Source of the DNA: Branchiostoma floridae
Lineage: Eukaryota; Chordata; Leptocardii; Amphioxiformes; Branchiostomatidae
DNA: 57,792 nucleotides
Reading direction: 5' to 3'
NCBI RefSeq assembly: GCF_000003815.2
Contig: NW_023365779.1
Location: forward strand, 9,593-67,384
Shown: in pieces, positions 21,526 to 44,690 of the stretch
Layout of the letters: each line of letters begins with the position of its first letter
Numbering within the stretch: the stretch's first letter is position 1
Program-made: the position numbers and the translations under genes
The notes under the pieces: generated by a model
The model's database searches: none
Seen by the model: the letters and a program-made list of their open reading frames with translations, nothing else
What the model was told of the DNA's origin: nothing

Positions 21526-22519
21526 CTATGTCCTGTTGTGTTGTGTTGTAGATCTACTTTATATCTCCTACAGCTTTAGAAAATGAGCTTGAAGGTGATA
21601 TTTTTTTAACAGCAACAGAATAGAGAAGCTGAACTGAATGTAATGAATATTATCTTTATCTTTTACTACACCAGGTTAAGGTTAAACATGGAGAGGAAAT
21701 AGAGAGTAACATCCTTCTGAAGTTCTATCACCTGTCAACTTGACAAGAGGTGGGACTGGGGTTTGAGGTAAGATAACGTCTATCGGTCCACCCTCTTACT
21801 GTAATAAAATTGTGTCTTGACAAAGTTAGAACCTTCAATAGTGAATCATGAATGTTACTGCTACTAGTGTTAGTTTTGCATACCCTGGAAAGTCCCTCCT
21901 GGCATAACACACAAGTTTTATACACTAGGACAAGCTGCGTAAAACCACACTGATGCGTTTAATTACCTTGTCTTTGAAGGACTCTTTTCGATGAATGTGG
22001 TGGATTCTTCAATATGTTTGCGATGTGTTTCTCCTCAAAACGTCCAGATGTACAATAATTTATTGTCAATTCCCACCCAAGAAGCCCTTAGTACATTCCC
22101 TACGTATCTGAAGCTAGGTGATGATTTCCACTTGAGTAAAGTAAGATGTTATGTTTGTGAAAAAGTGTAAATACATGTAAGTTTGCATTACTATGTATCT
22201 TCCCTTTGTATTTCACAGTACTTCGTACAGAGAAATGAATGAATGTGAACTAACAATAGCTGCGTATAATATTCGTGTGTCTACAATCATTTCATTACAC
22301 TCTGACAATGTAGTATGTACATGTACATGAAGCGAGAAGGGGATACCGTTGGCGGTGTGAGCATAAGACATAAGGAAAATCTTTGCGGTGGATTTGTAGT
22401 TCGTGATAAAGTGACTACCGCAAAAACTGTGAACATAAAAACACCGGAAAGTTTCTGCATCTACAGTATTACAAATTCTTGCAAGATCTTGTCCAGTGAC
22501 ATAGAGCATGTCTGTCAAA
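21526..22519. other. Interval without a supported gene
   Basis: AT-rich. A short exon-like stretch at 21675-21743 (acceptor actacaccag; VKVKHGEEIESNILLKFYHL then a stop) cannot be joined convincingly to the coiled-coil gene. Confidence 0.45.
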
Positions 22520-23184
22520 ACTCCAAGTGTGTCCATGCGTGCCCATGTGTGTCCATGTGTGCCCATGTGTGTCCATGTGTGCCCATGCTTGCTCATGTGA
22601 GCCCATGTGTGTCCATGTGTGCCCATGCATGCCCATGTGAGTCCATGTGTGCCCATGTGTGCCCATGTGAGCCCATGTGTGCCCATGTGAGTCCATGTGA
22701 GCCCATGTGTGTCCATGTGAGCCCATGTGTGCCCATGTGTGTCCATGCGTGCCCATGTGTGTCCATGTGTGCCCATGTGTGCCTGTGTGTGCCCATGTAT
22801 GGCCACGTGTGTGTCCATGTGTGCCCAAGTCTGCCCACGTGTCCATGTGTGCCCACGTGTCCATGTGTGCCCATGTGTGTCCATGTGAGCCCATGTGTGC
22901 CCATGTATGGCGATATGTGCCCACGTGTGCCTACGTGTCCATGTGAGCCCAAGTCTGCCCATTGTGTGGCCATGTGTGCCCACGTGTCCATGTGTGCCCA
23001 TGTGTGTCCATGTGAGCCCATGTATGCCCATGTGTGCCCACGAGTGCCCATGGATGCCGTGTGCCCATGTGTGTCTACATATGCCCGTGTGTGCCCATGT
23101 GTGCCTGTGTGTGTCCATGTGAGCCCATGTGTGTCCATGTGTGCCCATGTGTGCACATGTGAGCCCATGCATGCCCATGTGTGT
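22520..23184. repeat. 12-bp minisatellite (gcccatgtgtgt type)
   Basis: About 50 copies of a 12-bp unit such as gtgcccatgtgt and gtccatgtgagc. Because 12 is divisible by three and the unit lacks stops, long false frames appear on both strands. It runs into a gap. Confidence 0.96.
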
Positions 23185-23284
23185 NNNNNNNNNNNNNNNN
23201 NNNNNNNNNNNNNNNNNNNNNNNNNNNNNNNNNNNNNNNNNNNNNNNNNNNNNNNNNNNNNNNNNNNNNNNNNNNNNNNNNNNN
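23185..23284. other. Assembly gap (100 N)
   Basis: Placeholder gap between the 12-bp array and LINE tail copies. Confidence 0.99.
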
Positions 23285-23382
23285 ACGCCGAACGGCGGTT
23301 ATACCGGCTATATAGATACAGATACAGAAGCTGGTGTGTTACGCCGAATGGCGGTTATACCGGCTATATAGATACAGATCCT
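23285..23382 (+). mobile_element. Two tandem copies of the LINE 3' terminus
   Basis: Two head-to-tail copies of the LINE tail (gttataccggctatatag plus gataca repeats) are joined through gaagctggtgtgttacgcc. The first is truncated by the gap. Confidence 0.8.
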
Positions 23383-24169
23383 AGACTACATGTTGTGTTT
23401 TATACGCTGCAGGAATCAAAGAAGTGAAGTGAGGGCTGAAGCTGCTGTTTCAAGTTCCACCAGGATCCTGGTTGACTATGCAATTGATGCTAATTCGTTG
23501 GCTGCTAGCTGCAGGTAACATATTATGCTGAAATAGATATAAACTATGTTGTGCTGTACATGTGTATATTTGTACATAATTATTAGTTTACACTAATAAA
23601 TGAATGTAATGGAAACCAACACTTGACTTAAGAGTGTAGTAAAAAAAGGAAACAGTTTTCAAGTAATAATACAAGTTAAGAGCTTTACCTAAATATTAAG
23701 TACTTTATTATAAGTATGTATTCAATGTGAGAAATGTTTGTGTTTGTTCCAAAAGTTATATGGTTCATGGAGAGCTGAATAATAGTATCCATTTTTGATT
23801 CTATCCCTGACATGGGTAGGCGCTTCTATGCGTCTCTGTCCAGTGGGTCCAACTCTTGTTGTAGTAGTGTACTTTATTCATTGTTGTTGAATTTCTGCTT
23901 CAGAAAGTGACTTTTCCGTGGTGCCCGTCTCCACACGAGAGATGGGGAAAGATCACAGCAGCTGAGAGCCAACAGGTACTCTCTAAGCAGATGTTGGATG
24001 GTAACATGGTCACAATCACCGCATGTAACCTCCATCCAGCAAGACTAGTGATGCATTGTCTGAATTGTACTCACTAATGGAGAAATTGAATAAATAATAA
24101 CCTCTGTGTGGCTGGTAGAAAGTGCAACAACTCTCGTATTAAAAACTGTACATACCCATTTTTTAGTTA
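23383..24169. other. Interval without a supported gene
   Basis: Unremarkable AT-rich sequence. No exon, RNA gene or array seen. Confidence 0.5.
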
Positions 24170-24360
24170 GGCACCCCCTATCTCTCTCTCTGTCTCTCTC
24201 TCTCCCTCTCTCTCTTGCTGTTCATGAGTTAGGCACCCCCCTATCTCTCTCTCTCTCCCCCTATCTCTCTCTCTCTCTCTCTCCCTATCTCTCTCTCTCC
24301 CTATCTCTCTTTCTCTCTCTCCCTATCTCTCTCCCTCTCTCTCCCTATCTATCTATCTCT
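24170..24360. repeat. TC-rich microsatellite
   Basis: Runs of tctc with ccctatctct interruptions. A second short TC/C-rich patch lies at about 24455-24481. Confidence 0.95.
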
Positions 24361-24570
24361 TGCTGTTCATTACTAGGTTCCATACATACTTGAGTAATGG
24401 ACACAGAAACTGATACGCAGCCGCTTGTTCAGACGTGTTCACAGCTTTAGTTAGCCCCCCCCCCCCTCTCTCCCTCTCTCTTGCTGTTCATTACTAGGTT
24501 CCATACATACTTGAGTAATAGACACAGAAACTGAGACGCAGCCGCTTGTTCAGACGTGTTCACAGCTTTA
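24361..24570 (+). repeat. 89-bp direct repeat flanking a C/TC tract
   Basis: 24361-24449 and 24482-24570 match base for base except about two positions (gtaatggac versus gtaatagac; ctgatacg versus ctgagacg). They are separated by a C10 and TC tract, suggesting slippage or unequal exchange between TC runs. Confidence 0.92.
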
Positions 24571-24639
24571 TTGGAAGATCCACAGTTATACACACAACCG
24601 GTAATAGAGCCTGGCTGGCAGACAGGAGACATACATGAG

Positions 24640-25498
24640 GTGCCATCTCCTTAAAGAACATACATGAGGCAAGGGACAAGGTACCATGTCTTTCAAGACA
24701 TGCATGGCTCAAGGGACAAGGTTCCATGTCCTTCAAGACATGCACCGTGTAAGGGACAAGGTTCCACGTCTATCAAGACATGCAAGAAGCAAGGAACAAT
24801 ATGTCATACAGGACATGCATGACTGAAGGGACAGGGTAACATGTCCTGTAAGACGTGCATGACTGAAGGGACAGGGTAACATGTCCTGTAAGACGTGCAT
24901 GACTGAAGGGACAGGGTAACATGTCCTGTAAGACGTGCATGGCTGAAGGGACAGGGTAACATGTCCTGTAAGACGTGCATGACTGAAGGGACAGGGTAAC
25001 ATGTCCTGTAAGACGTGCATGACTGAAGGGACAGGGTAACATGTCCTGCAAGACGTGCATGACTGAAGAGACAGGGTAACATGTCCTGTAAGACGTGCAT
25101 GACTGAAGGGACAGGGTAACATGTCCTGTAAGACGTGCATGACTGAAGGGACAAGGTAACATGTCCTGTAAGACGTGCATGACTGAAGGGACAAGGTAAC
25201 ATGTCCTGTAAGACGTGCATGACTGAAGGGACAGGGTAACATGTCCTGCATGACTGAAGGGACAGGGTAACATGTCCTGCATGACTGAAGGGACAGGGTA
25301 ACATGTCCTGTAAGACATGCATGACTGAAGGGACAGGGTAACATGTCCTACATGACTGAAGGGACAGGGTAACATGTCCTGTAAGACGTGCATGACTGAA
25401 GGGACAGGGTAACATGTCCTGCATGACTGAAGGGACAGGGTAACATGTCCTGTAAGACGTGCATGACTGAAGGGACAGGGTAACATGTCCTACAAGAA
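24640..25498. repeat. 40-bp minisatellite with a short 28-bp variant
   Basis: About 20 copies with cores gactgaagggacagggtaac and atgtcctgtaagacgtgc. Near 25230-25420 several units lack the gtaagacg part and are about 12 bases shorter. The left 160 bases are a degenerate version. Confidence 0.95.
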
Positions 25499-26267
25499 GT
25501 CTTGTTTAGAGCATCGTCTGACCTGTGACGTCACCTGTCCAAAGCGCCCTGGTAGCAGGGTCTTCTGTGACGTCAGAGGCCAGAAGATGTAAAGGGAAAA
25601 GACTTCGCTTCTTCTATTGTCTTAAGACTTAACATGGCCACTACAATGACACAATTATCTACAGTAACAGTTTTCTTTAACTGAAGGCCAGTTGAGACCA
25701 AAATAGGAACCAGGTCCTCAGCAGTAGTTATTTTGGCGATGGCAAAGGGGCGGAGACGCACGTTAATCTTTACATGTAGAGATGACAGGTTTTACTGCGC
25801 AGCCTCTCCGCGGTTATCATAATGTACATGAAAGTAGAGAAATAGTTTTAATAGTGCCTAAATACTTACATCGAGCGTCCATGTTCGGGCGTGACACGCA
25901 GGTACACGTAATGTTTCATGGCTTATATCCAAACATCTGATGTAAAAGAACCCAGTTCAAACCCCCTGGCTCAACCTAACATGCAAATGTCATAAGATAC
26001 TAGTAAGCTCTAGCGGACACACTGCTGATGTGCCAACTAGGTTGGCGTCAACGAGTCACGACAATCTTGTCCACAAAATCATCTCACATTAGAAACACAG
26101 TTACATATTCCATATGTGCACCACAAAACCAACCCCCTGTCTGATCTTCTGAACACCAGTCCATTTTGACACGTTGCTTGCAGAATCCATCCTAAGTAGA
26201 TAACTTTTGTACACCATATGTAACCATCTTGAATTAGTGGTGCCTTGGTACACTTAGTAAACATGTA
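25499..26267. other. Interval without a supported gene
   Basis: A TGACGTCA-like pair of sites lies near 25526-25576. No exon with a recognisable product; the minus-strand frame at 25573-25761 is unremarkable. Confidence 0.45.
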
Positions 26268-26585
26268 ACCATCAAGTACTAAGGGTGAACTCAGCACATT
26301 TAACTATCCTGTACTAAGGGTGAACTCAGCACATTTAACCATCCAGTACTAAGGGTGCCTCAGCACATGTAACCGTCCAGTACTAAGGGTGCCTAAGCAC
26401 ATGTAACCGTCCTGCACTAAGGGTGAACTCAGCACATTTAACCATCCTGTACTAAGGGTGCCTTAGCACATGTAACCATCCTGTACTAAGGGTGAACTCA
26501 GCACATGTAACCGTCCTGTACTAAGGGTGCCTCAGCACATGTAACCGTCCTGTACTAAGGGTGCCTCAGCACATGTAACCGTCGC
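26268..26585. repeat. 34-36-bp minisatellite
   Basis: About nine copies with core cctgtactaagggtgcctca or gaactcagcacatttaac. Confidence 0.94.
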
Positions 26586-27114
26586 TAACAGAGCCATATG
26601 GGTGGTCTGGACCTTACGAAAACCTCAACACTTCTGCTTGACATGAAAAACCACAGCGGTACAAGTTTGATGCATTGTTGTGCAAATGTTTCTCTGAGGT
26701 AAATAAACATTTACAAGGAACCCTGTTGATTTTGGAAGAGCATGATTTCGTCAGTTTTGTGACATCAAGCTATTTTTGCCATGTCCGTTGCGAGTGCACA
26801 TCTGTTGCGAGTACATGTTCACAAACCAGGTTGCTATAGTACCCTTGGATCTGACCAAATCTTGTACTACTGTACAGTTTGAACAATTCTCCCGGAAGAC
26901 TATTTTACAGTTCATATGGCAATACAACTTGCTGTCCTGCAGGCAAGAACAGTCAAACACCCTGGCACAAACCCTACCTAACTGGCACTGTCTTCTTCAT
27001 GAGTAAAGTAACTCTATGGCAAACTCACAGAAATGGCATGTGTAGTAGTTCTGGCACAATACTGATTGGCACAATTAAACCTTCAGAAACCGTATACCAA
27101 GAAACATGGTACTT
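26586..27114. other. Interval without a supported gene
   Basis: No recognisable coding or RNA feature between two arrays. Confidence 0.45.
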
Positions 27115-28450
27115 TCAGTAACCATGGTACCAATACACCACAGCACTTTCAGTAACCATGGTACCAGTATACCATGGTACTTTCAGTAACCATGGTACCA
27201 GTACACCACAGCACTTTTGGTAACCATGGTACCAGTATACCACAGCACTTTTGGTAACCATGGTACCAGTATACCACAGCACTTTCAGTAACCGCGGTAC
27301 CAGTACACCACAGCACTTTCAGTAACCATGGTACTAGTTTACCACAGCACTTTTGGTAACCATGGTACCAGTACACCACAGCACTTTTGGTAACCATGGT
27401 ACCAGAATACCACGGCACTTTCGGTAACCATGGTACCAGCATACCACAGCACTTTCAGTAACCGTGGTACCAGTATACCACAGCACTTTTAGTAACCGTG
27501 GTACCAGTATACCACAGCACTTTCAGTAACCATGGTACCAGCATACCACAGCACTTTCAGTAACCGTGGTACCAGTATACCACAGCACTTTCAGTAACCA
27601 TGGTACCAGCATACCACAGCACTTTCAGTAACCGTGGTACCAGTATACCACAGCACTTTCAGTAACCATGGTACCAGTACNNNNNNNNNNNNNNNNNNNN
27701 NNNNNNNNNNNNNNNNNNNNNNNNNNNNNNNNNNNNNNNNNNNNNNNNNNNNNNNNNNNNNNNNNNNNNNNNNNNNNNNNACCACAGCACTTTTGGTACC
27801 CGTGGTACCAGTATACCACAGCACTTTCAGAAACCGTGGTACCAGTATACCACAGCACTTTTTGGTAACTATGGTACCAGTATACCACAGCACTTTCGGT
27901 AACCATGGTACCAGTATACCACAGCACTTTCGGTAACCGCGGTACCAGTATACCACAGCACTTTCAGAAACCGTGGTACCAGTATACCACAGCACTTTCA
28001 GTAACCCCGGTACCAGTATACCACAGCACTTTCAGTAACTGTGATACCAGTATACCACAGCACTTTCAGAAACCGTGGTACCAGTATACCACAGCACTTT
28101 CAGTAACCATGGTACCAGTATACCACAACACTTTCAGTAACCATGGTACCAGTATACCATGGCACTTTCAGTAACCGTGATACCAGTATACCACAGCACT
28201 TTCAGTAACCGCGGTACCAGTATACCATGGCACTTTCAGTAACCGCGGTACCAGCATACCACAGCACTTTTAGTACACTGTGATACCAGCACAACATAGT
28301 ACGTTCAGTAACCGTGGTACCAGTACAACATAGTACGTTCAGTAACCGTGGTACCAGCACACCATGGTACTTTCAGTAATGCTGGTACCGATTTATTATA
28401 GTGCTTTCAGTAAACTTCAGTAAACATAGTACTGTCAGTAAGCTGTGGTG
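27115..28450. repeat. 34-bp minisatellite (accatggtaccag type)
   Basis: About 36 copies plus those hidden by a gap. Cores are accatggtaccagtatacc and acagcactttcagtaacc. Variation concentrates at the centre of the ccatggtacc palindrome (catgg, cgtgg, cgcgg). Confidence 0.96.
27681..27780. other. Assembly gap (100 N)
   Basis: Placeholder gap inside the 34-bp array. Confidence 0.99.
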
Positions 28451-28479
28451 CAGTTACAACTGTAAACGGAGTTCCTCAG

Positions 28480-28597
28480 GAAGTGTGAATGGGAAAGGAA
28501 AATGGGAGTGACGTAAAAGGGTTCTAAAACATAAAGGAAAATGGGAGTGACGTAAAAGGGATCTAAAACATAAAGGAAAATGGGAGTGACGTAAAAC
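28480..28597. repeat. About 39-bp tandem repeat, three copies
   Basis: Three copies with core aaaatgggagtgacgtaaa. Confidence 0.88.
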
Positions 28598-28879
28598 ATA
28601 ATTTTGATGGTGAGAATAATGCAGGGACCAGATGCAGGATAAGGTTGATGTTAAAAATATCCGATTGTCATAGTGTAGATCATGCTGGTACCACATACAG
28701 AGGGTATTTTAGAACTTCTATTATATATAACTGTTCCATTTTGCTGGTATAAATGATACTGGTACGATATACGGGGGCTATGGCAAGGTCAGAAGTGTAA
28801 ATGTGACATGGAGTTGCTGAATGTAGCTGAGAGAGGTTGCAAGTGTGGCCATCTGATACTGCCACACTACAAACGGTTC

Positions 28880-29235
28880 CGTGTAAGTTCCATGCGTGTG
28901 TGGCAAAATGACTAGTAGTTCCATGTGAGTGTGGCAAAAAAAATGACTAGTAGTTCCATGTGAGTGTGGCAAAATGACTAGTAGTTCCATGTGAGTGTGG
29001 CAAAATGACTAGTTGTTCCATATGTGTGTGGTGAAATGACTTAAGTAGTTCCATGCGTGTCTGGCAAAATGACTAGTAGTTCCATGTGAGTGTGGCGAAA
29101 TGACTAGTAGTTCCATGTGAGTGTGGCGAAATGACTAGTTGTTACATGTGTGTGGCAAAATGGCTAGTAGTTCCATGTGTGTGTGGCAAAATGACTAGTT
29201 GTTCCATGTGTGTGTGGTGAAATGACTAGTTGTCA
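28880..29235. repeat. 31-bp minisatellite
   Basis: About 11 copies with core atgactagtagttccatg followed by tgtggcaaa or gtggcgaaa. Confidence 0.94.
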
Positions 29236-30431
29236 GTTCGATACTGTTCGGTTCTGTCTCACGGTCTGGGGCAGTGCACAGGGTCTGGAACCATGCCTAA
29301 GAAAGCACGAAGTGTTGAAGCCTCTCTTATTGCTTTTACACATTTGGAACCTCAAGTATCACACAGAACATGGTTCTACATGTCAAAGGTCAGCACTGGT
29401 GTGACCCCAGCAGAGGTGAGGGTTCAGAGGGCGTGTGGGAATGCTAAGGGTGATGTCCTACTACTATTGATGTATGCAGCACAGTGGTTAAGGCTACGGG
29501 TATTGTCTATCTAACTCTGTGGGAGTTTAAAACAGCCAGCTTTCTTACAGTTGAGATCTTACATGTTAGGAGGTTGACACGATGTCAGGACTATACACAG
29601 TAGACCTACCCTTGGTTAAGTGAACGTAGTTTGAGAAAGCACCTACCTAGTAGTAATACCTAACCCTACGGAGCAGCAGAACTTGGGTCATTCCACTTCA
29701 GCCAGGGGTGGGCAGGCTGTCTGCTATCCTCTTACTCGAGTCTTACGGACCCACTCAAGGCGGACCTCACGTCTTATCTCATGCCCAAGTCTTAAAGGAT
29801 AGCGGACAGCTGGAGTCCACCGTGAGTTCGACTCGAGACGTTATCTACAGTACAGCTTGCTAAGTGAAGGAAGTTCGTGCCACGATAGAAGCAGAGGTGA
29901 AGTGAAGAGTCCAGGTGTGGATTCTGCAACTAGATAGCTACTCTTGTAGGTCTACTTTTCACAGGAATATATCTTTAAAGTCAATCAATCAATAAGTATT
30001 TTTCTATTCAAACTTCTTCAAAAGTCCCCACTTTTCCAGTCTCCCCTTTCCATCTGAAGTAGGTTGCAAGAAAAGAGCATTTTCTTCAGATCCTTCCCAA
30101 ATGTTCAAAAACTGCCCTTGCCGTAGCAACCGTTGCCATAGCAACCGTCCGTGATTAAGATAAGTGTTGTTATAACGTTGCCTATTTCGTACAGGGTTAG
30201 GTTATATCATGTTCTTGCTATGCGAAGGCTTATTCGTATTATTACTTCAGCTTGGTTGTAGACTATAGAAGCCCTGTTTTGACTCGACCCTCGGGCCGTT
30301 ATCCTGTTGTTGTGCTGCTGTCGTCCTGTTTAGCTGAGCGGAGCCCGGCTGTTGTCCCGTTTGCAGTCCTCCAGGTTCACCGACACAGCGTTGGACTCGG
30401 AGCGCGGCTGGTGGCGGCGCTCGGTGCACTT
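29236..30431. other. Interval with MITE-like and regulatory motifs, no supported gene
   Basis: Contains a CAGGGGTGGG terminus (29703), a 14-bp inverted pair (gctgtctgctatcc near 29715, ggatagcggacagc near 29798) and an X-box (30132). The open frames at 29230-29514 and 30252-30476 have no recognisable domains. The ASIC C-terminal exon was looked for here on the minus strand and not found. Confidence 0.45.
30132..30145. promoter_or_regulatory. RFX X-box motif
   Basis: GTTGCCATAGCAAC is a near-perfect inverted repeat matching the RFX X-box consensus (GTNRCC-N-RGYAAC type). A further half site (gtagcaac) lies just upstream. X-boxes are typical of ciliary-gene promoters, but no such gene is visible nearby. 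Confidence 0.5.
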
Positions 30432-30795
30432 GTCTTTCAGTACCTAACAAACAAACAAACGTCTTTCAATACCTAACAAACAAACAAACAAACAAACGTC
30501 TTTCAGTACCTAACAAACAAACGTCTTTCAGTACCTAACAAACAAACAAACGTCTTTCAGTACCTAACAAACAAACAAACGTCTTTCAGTACCTAACAAA
30601 CAAACAAACGTCTTTCAGTACCTAACAAACAAACACAACGTCTTTCAGTACCTAACAAACAAACGTCTTTCAGTACCTAACAAACAAACGTCTTTCAGTA
30701 CCTTACAAACAAACAAACAAACGTCTTTCAGTACCTAACAAACAAACGACCTTTCGTACGTTATTCAGTAGTTAACAAACGTACTTTCAGTACAC
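30432..30795. repeat. 25-33-bp minisatellite, copy A
   Basis: Unit cgtctttcagtacctaac followed by a variable number of aaac repeats. The same unit forms the array at 32079-32800. Confidence 0.95.
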
Positions 30796-30884
30796 TCTGT
30801 GCTTCTTCGGTCTTGTTCTTTTCCTTGATCGGACTCCAGTCCCTACCTGTGTGAATTCCAGATCATATGATCTGTTCATTTTCT

Positions 30885-42047
<11,163 letters not shown>

Positions 42048-42330
42048 CTGAGGAAGTAAACAATAAACATAAACAAACACAGTCTTGTATGGCACTTCCC
42101 ATACCTGGTGAAGACCTGAGGAGATAAACAATAAACATAAACAAACACAGTCATGTATGGCACTTCCCATACCTGGTGAAGACCTGAAAAGTAAACAACA
42201 AACATAAACATAAACAGTCATGTATGGCACTTCCCATACCTGGTGAAGACCTGAAAAGTAAACAATAAACATAAACAAAACACAAACATGTACAGCACTT
42301 CCCAAACCTACAAACACCTGCAAACTGGTA
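42048..42330 (-). repeat. 68-bp tandem repeat copying the exon 2 acceptor and exon start
   Basis: Three good copies and one degenerate copy, upstream in transcript sense. Each has a pyrimidine/A-rich tract, an AG, and GTCTTCACCAGGTATGGGAA (the start of exon 2), at 42115, 42183, 42250 and about 42317. Each copy carries a decoy acceptor and an internal AG|GTATGG donor-like site. Confidence 0.9.
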
Positions 42331-43539
42331 AAGCTGGATCTCATAGCCACCTAGAAACCACCTAATACAAACTGGCACAGCTGGATCTCACAGCCACCTA
42401 GAAACCACCTAATACAAACTGGCACAGCTGGTTTTCACCTGTAACCACCTACAATCTTGTAGTTAATGTTGTAGTTAATGTTGTATTTAATGTTGTAGTT
42501 AAGGTTTTACTTAAGTTGAAATCCACTTTTCTTCTTAGAGGAGACCTGAAAGGAAGCTCATCAGCTTTTTTAATGCTGCTTGTAGATTTGAGTTCTGCCT
42601 TCTGCAGTGTTTAACAATAGATATCTGAATACATTGGATTTCATCATTTTACCTGCAAAATGAAACATTTTAAAGCCATCTTTTAATATGCAATTTTAAA
42701 TGTTTTTTTTCACACCTGAAATAAAGAATAAAAGATATGGAAACAGTTTGTTTAGAACAGAAAACTATCTGCTTATCTTGTAACATGTATTGCCTTGACT
42801 AAAAATGGAACTATTATAGTACAGCGTCCATAATTGTAGCTATCCTCTTGCAGAGTCCTACACAGCCAGTAACACATTTTCACAACATCTGAAAACACCA
42901 TGCCATGTAGAAAGGTGTGATTAGTGCAAAACACATATTACACATACGTGCTACATAATGAACTATATCATCACAGTTATACCTTTGTTATCACACATGT
43001 ACCTGTACCAGGTGTGGGTCTGACACAGTTGCCGACTCTCTGGGCCGAGGTCTGATATATCATAATAAGCTACATCATGGAAGATAAGAGTTTGGGACAA
43101 ACCTACCACAGCTTCACCTCCAGGAGCCATTCTTTTTTACTGCCTTTTTTACTGCCTTATGCGTCTCCTGGGACTTAGAAGATGATTAAGCAAGCCCAAC
43201 AAAATAAGTCATACTTTACATACAACATTACAGGGATCTTCCTTGGGCATTGATATGTATTTTCAGCGTGTGATTTCAGAGAAATATTCAACTGATGATA
43301 CAAACATTAAGCTGGTGTACTGAACCTTTCTGTGTGTTTTTCCATTAAGAAATGTCAACGTGCATTATTGTGTACTTAGCTGTTGTTACAGGCACATCCG
43401 ACAGGGGGCGCTTCTAAACCATAGTGCAGAATTGTTTTAGTCTGTGAGCCTCAGAGTAGATACTGAGTAGCCCTGCCCATTATAGTACATCCATGGGCCA
43501 CACTCCACACTTAACATGTTATAAAGGCTTGCCATTATA
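42331..43539. other. Interval without a supported gene
   Basis: Upstream of exon 2 in transcript sense. A few short duplications (gctggatctcatagccacct, at about 42332 and 42380; gttgtagttaa near 42460-42500). No exon 1-like sequence seen. Confidence 0.5.
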
Positions 43540-43725
43540 TAGTAGCATATTGTTAACCATTGTCCATAGGTATATCTATAGTCCATACTTACCAAGGACT
43601 GCCATAGTAGCATATTGTTAACCATTGTCCATAGGTATATCCATGGTCCATACTTACCAAGGTCTGCCATAGTAGCATATTGTTAACCATTGTCCATAGG
43701 TATATCCATGGTCCATACTTATTGT
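43540..43725. repeat. About 65-bp tandem repeat, three copies
   Basis: Copies of catattgttaaccattgtcc and ataggtatatccatggtcc. Confidence 0.92.
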
Positions 43726-44324
43726 TAACGATTAACCACAATGTCCACTGATCGTTAATTTGGCACAAAGTTCATCAGTGCAGACATGACAACAGTAATG
43801 GCAGAATGAAGATATGTAGCTTAGAAATGGAAACGACCTGTCAATACCAATTCCCAAAAATGCACGAACCCAGAAAACCCTCCTTCACAGAGCCACTCAG
43901 TTATGGAACAATCTTCGACTTGAAGCACAAACAGCTCCCACAAAATCCTTCAAAGCATTCTCTGATAACTAATGTCCGCACATGTACTACATTTTTAGCG
44001 CGTACAGATTGTAATATATAATGTACATTTATAACCATTATTGTTTCTAATGTTTAAAATCTTCGTACTGACTTTGTTGCCAGTTTAAATAGTATTATGT
44101 CTGCAGCTAGTGGCAATCAAATGGAACACCGGAAGATGGAATGTATCCAATCAGATTTAAGACCACAATAAACTTCCATTTTGGCTATCAAATGAAAGAA
44201 TGACGAACTGCCTCCAGACTAATTCTAGAGTTCCAGTTGAGATTTCCAGTCCCACATCTCAGTCACCTTACAACCAGGTGGGCTGATATCGTAAGCTGTA
44301 GGTAAGACTGATGTAAGAAATACT
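43726..44324. other. Interval without a supported gene
   Basis: AT-rich; no recognisable exon or array. Confidence 0.5.
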
Positions 44325-44690
44325 AGTAACCATACTTGATAACTAAATAACCACCTTAATACCATCCTTGATAACTAAATAACCACCTTGATACCATCCT
44401 TGATAACTGAATAACCACCTTAATACCATCCTTGATAACTGAATAACCACATTAATACCATCCTTGATAACTGAATAACCTCCTTAAAACCATCCTTGAT
44501 AACTGAATAACCACCTTAATACCATCCTTGATAACTGAATAACCACCTTAATACCATCCTTGATAACTGAATAACCACCTTGATACCATCCTTGATAACT
44601 GAATAACCACCTTGATACCATCCTTGATAACTGAATAACCACCTTAATACCAATTTTGATAAATATCAACACCATTTATGATAACTGACC
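44325..44690. repeat. 31-32-bp minisatellite
   Basis: About 11 copies of ccttgataactgaataacca followed by ccttaatacca. Confidence 0.95.

Noticed and set aside
21675-21743. Extra terminal exon for the coiled-coil gene
   Set aside because: The best alternative donor in the last exon would give an immediate stop at this acceptor, so a join is unsupported.
22315-23427. Long open frames on both strands over the 12-bp array
   Set aside because: The period is divisible by three and the unit lacks stop codons, so all frames are open. There is no domain, and one frame crosses an N gap.
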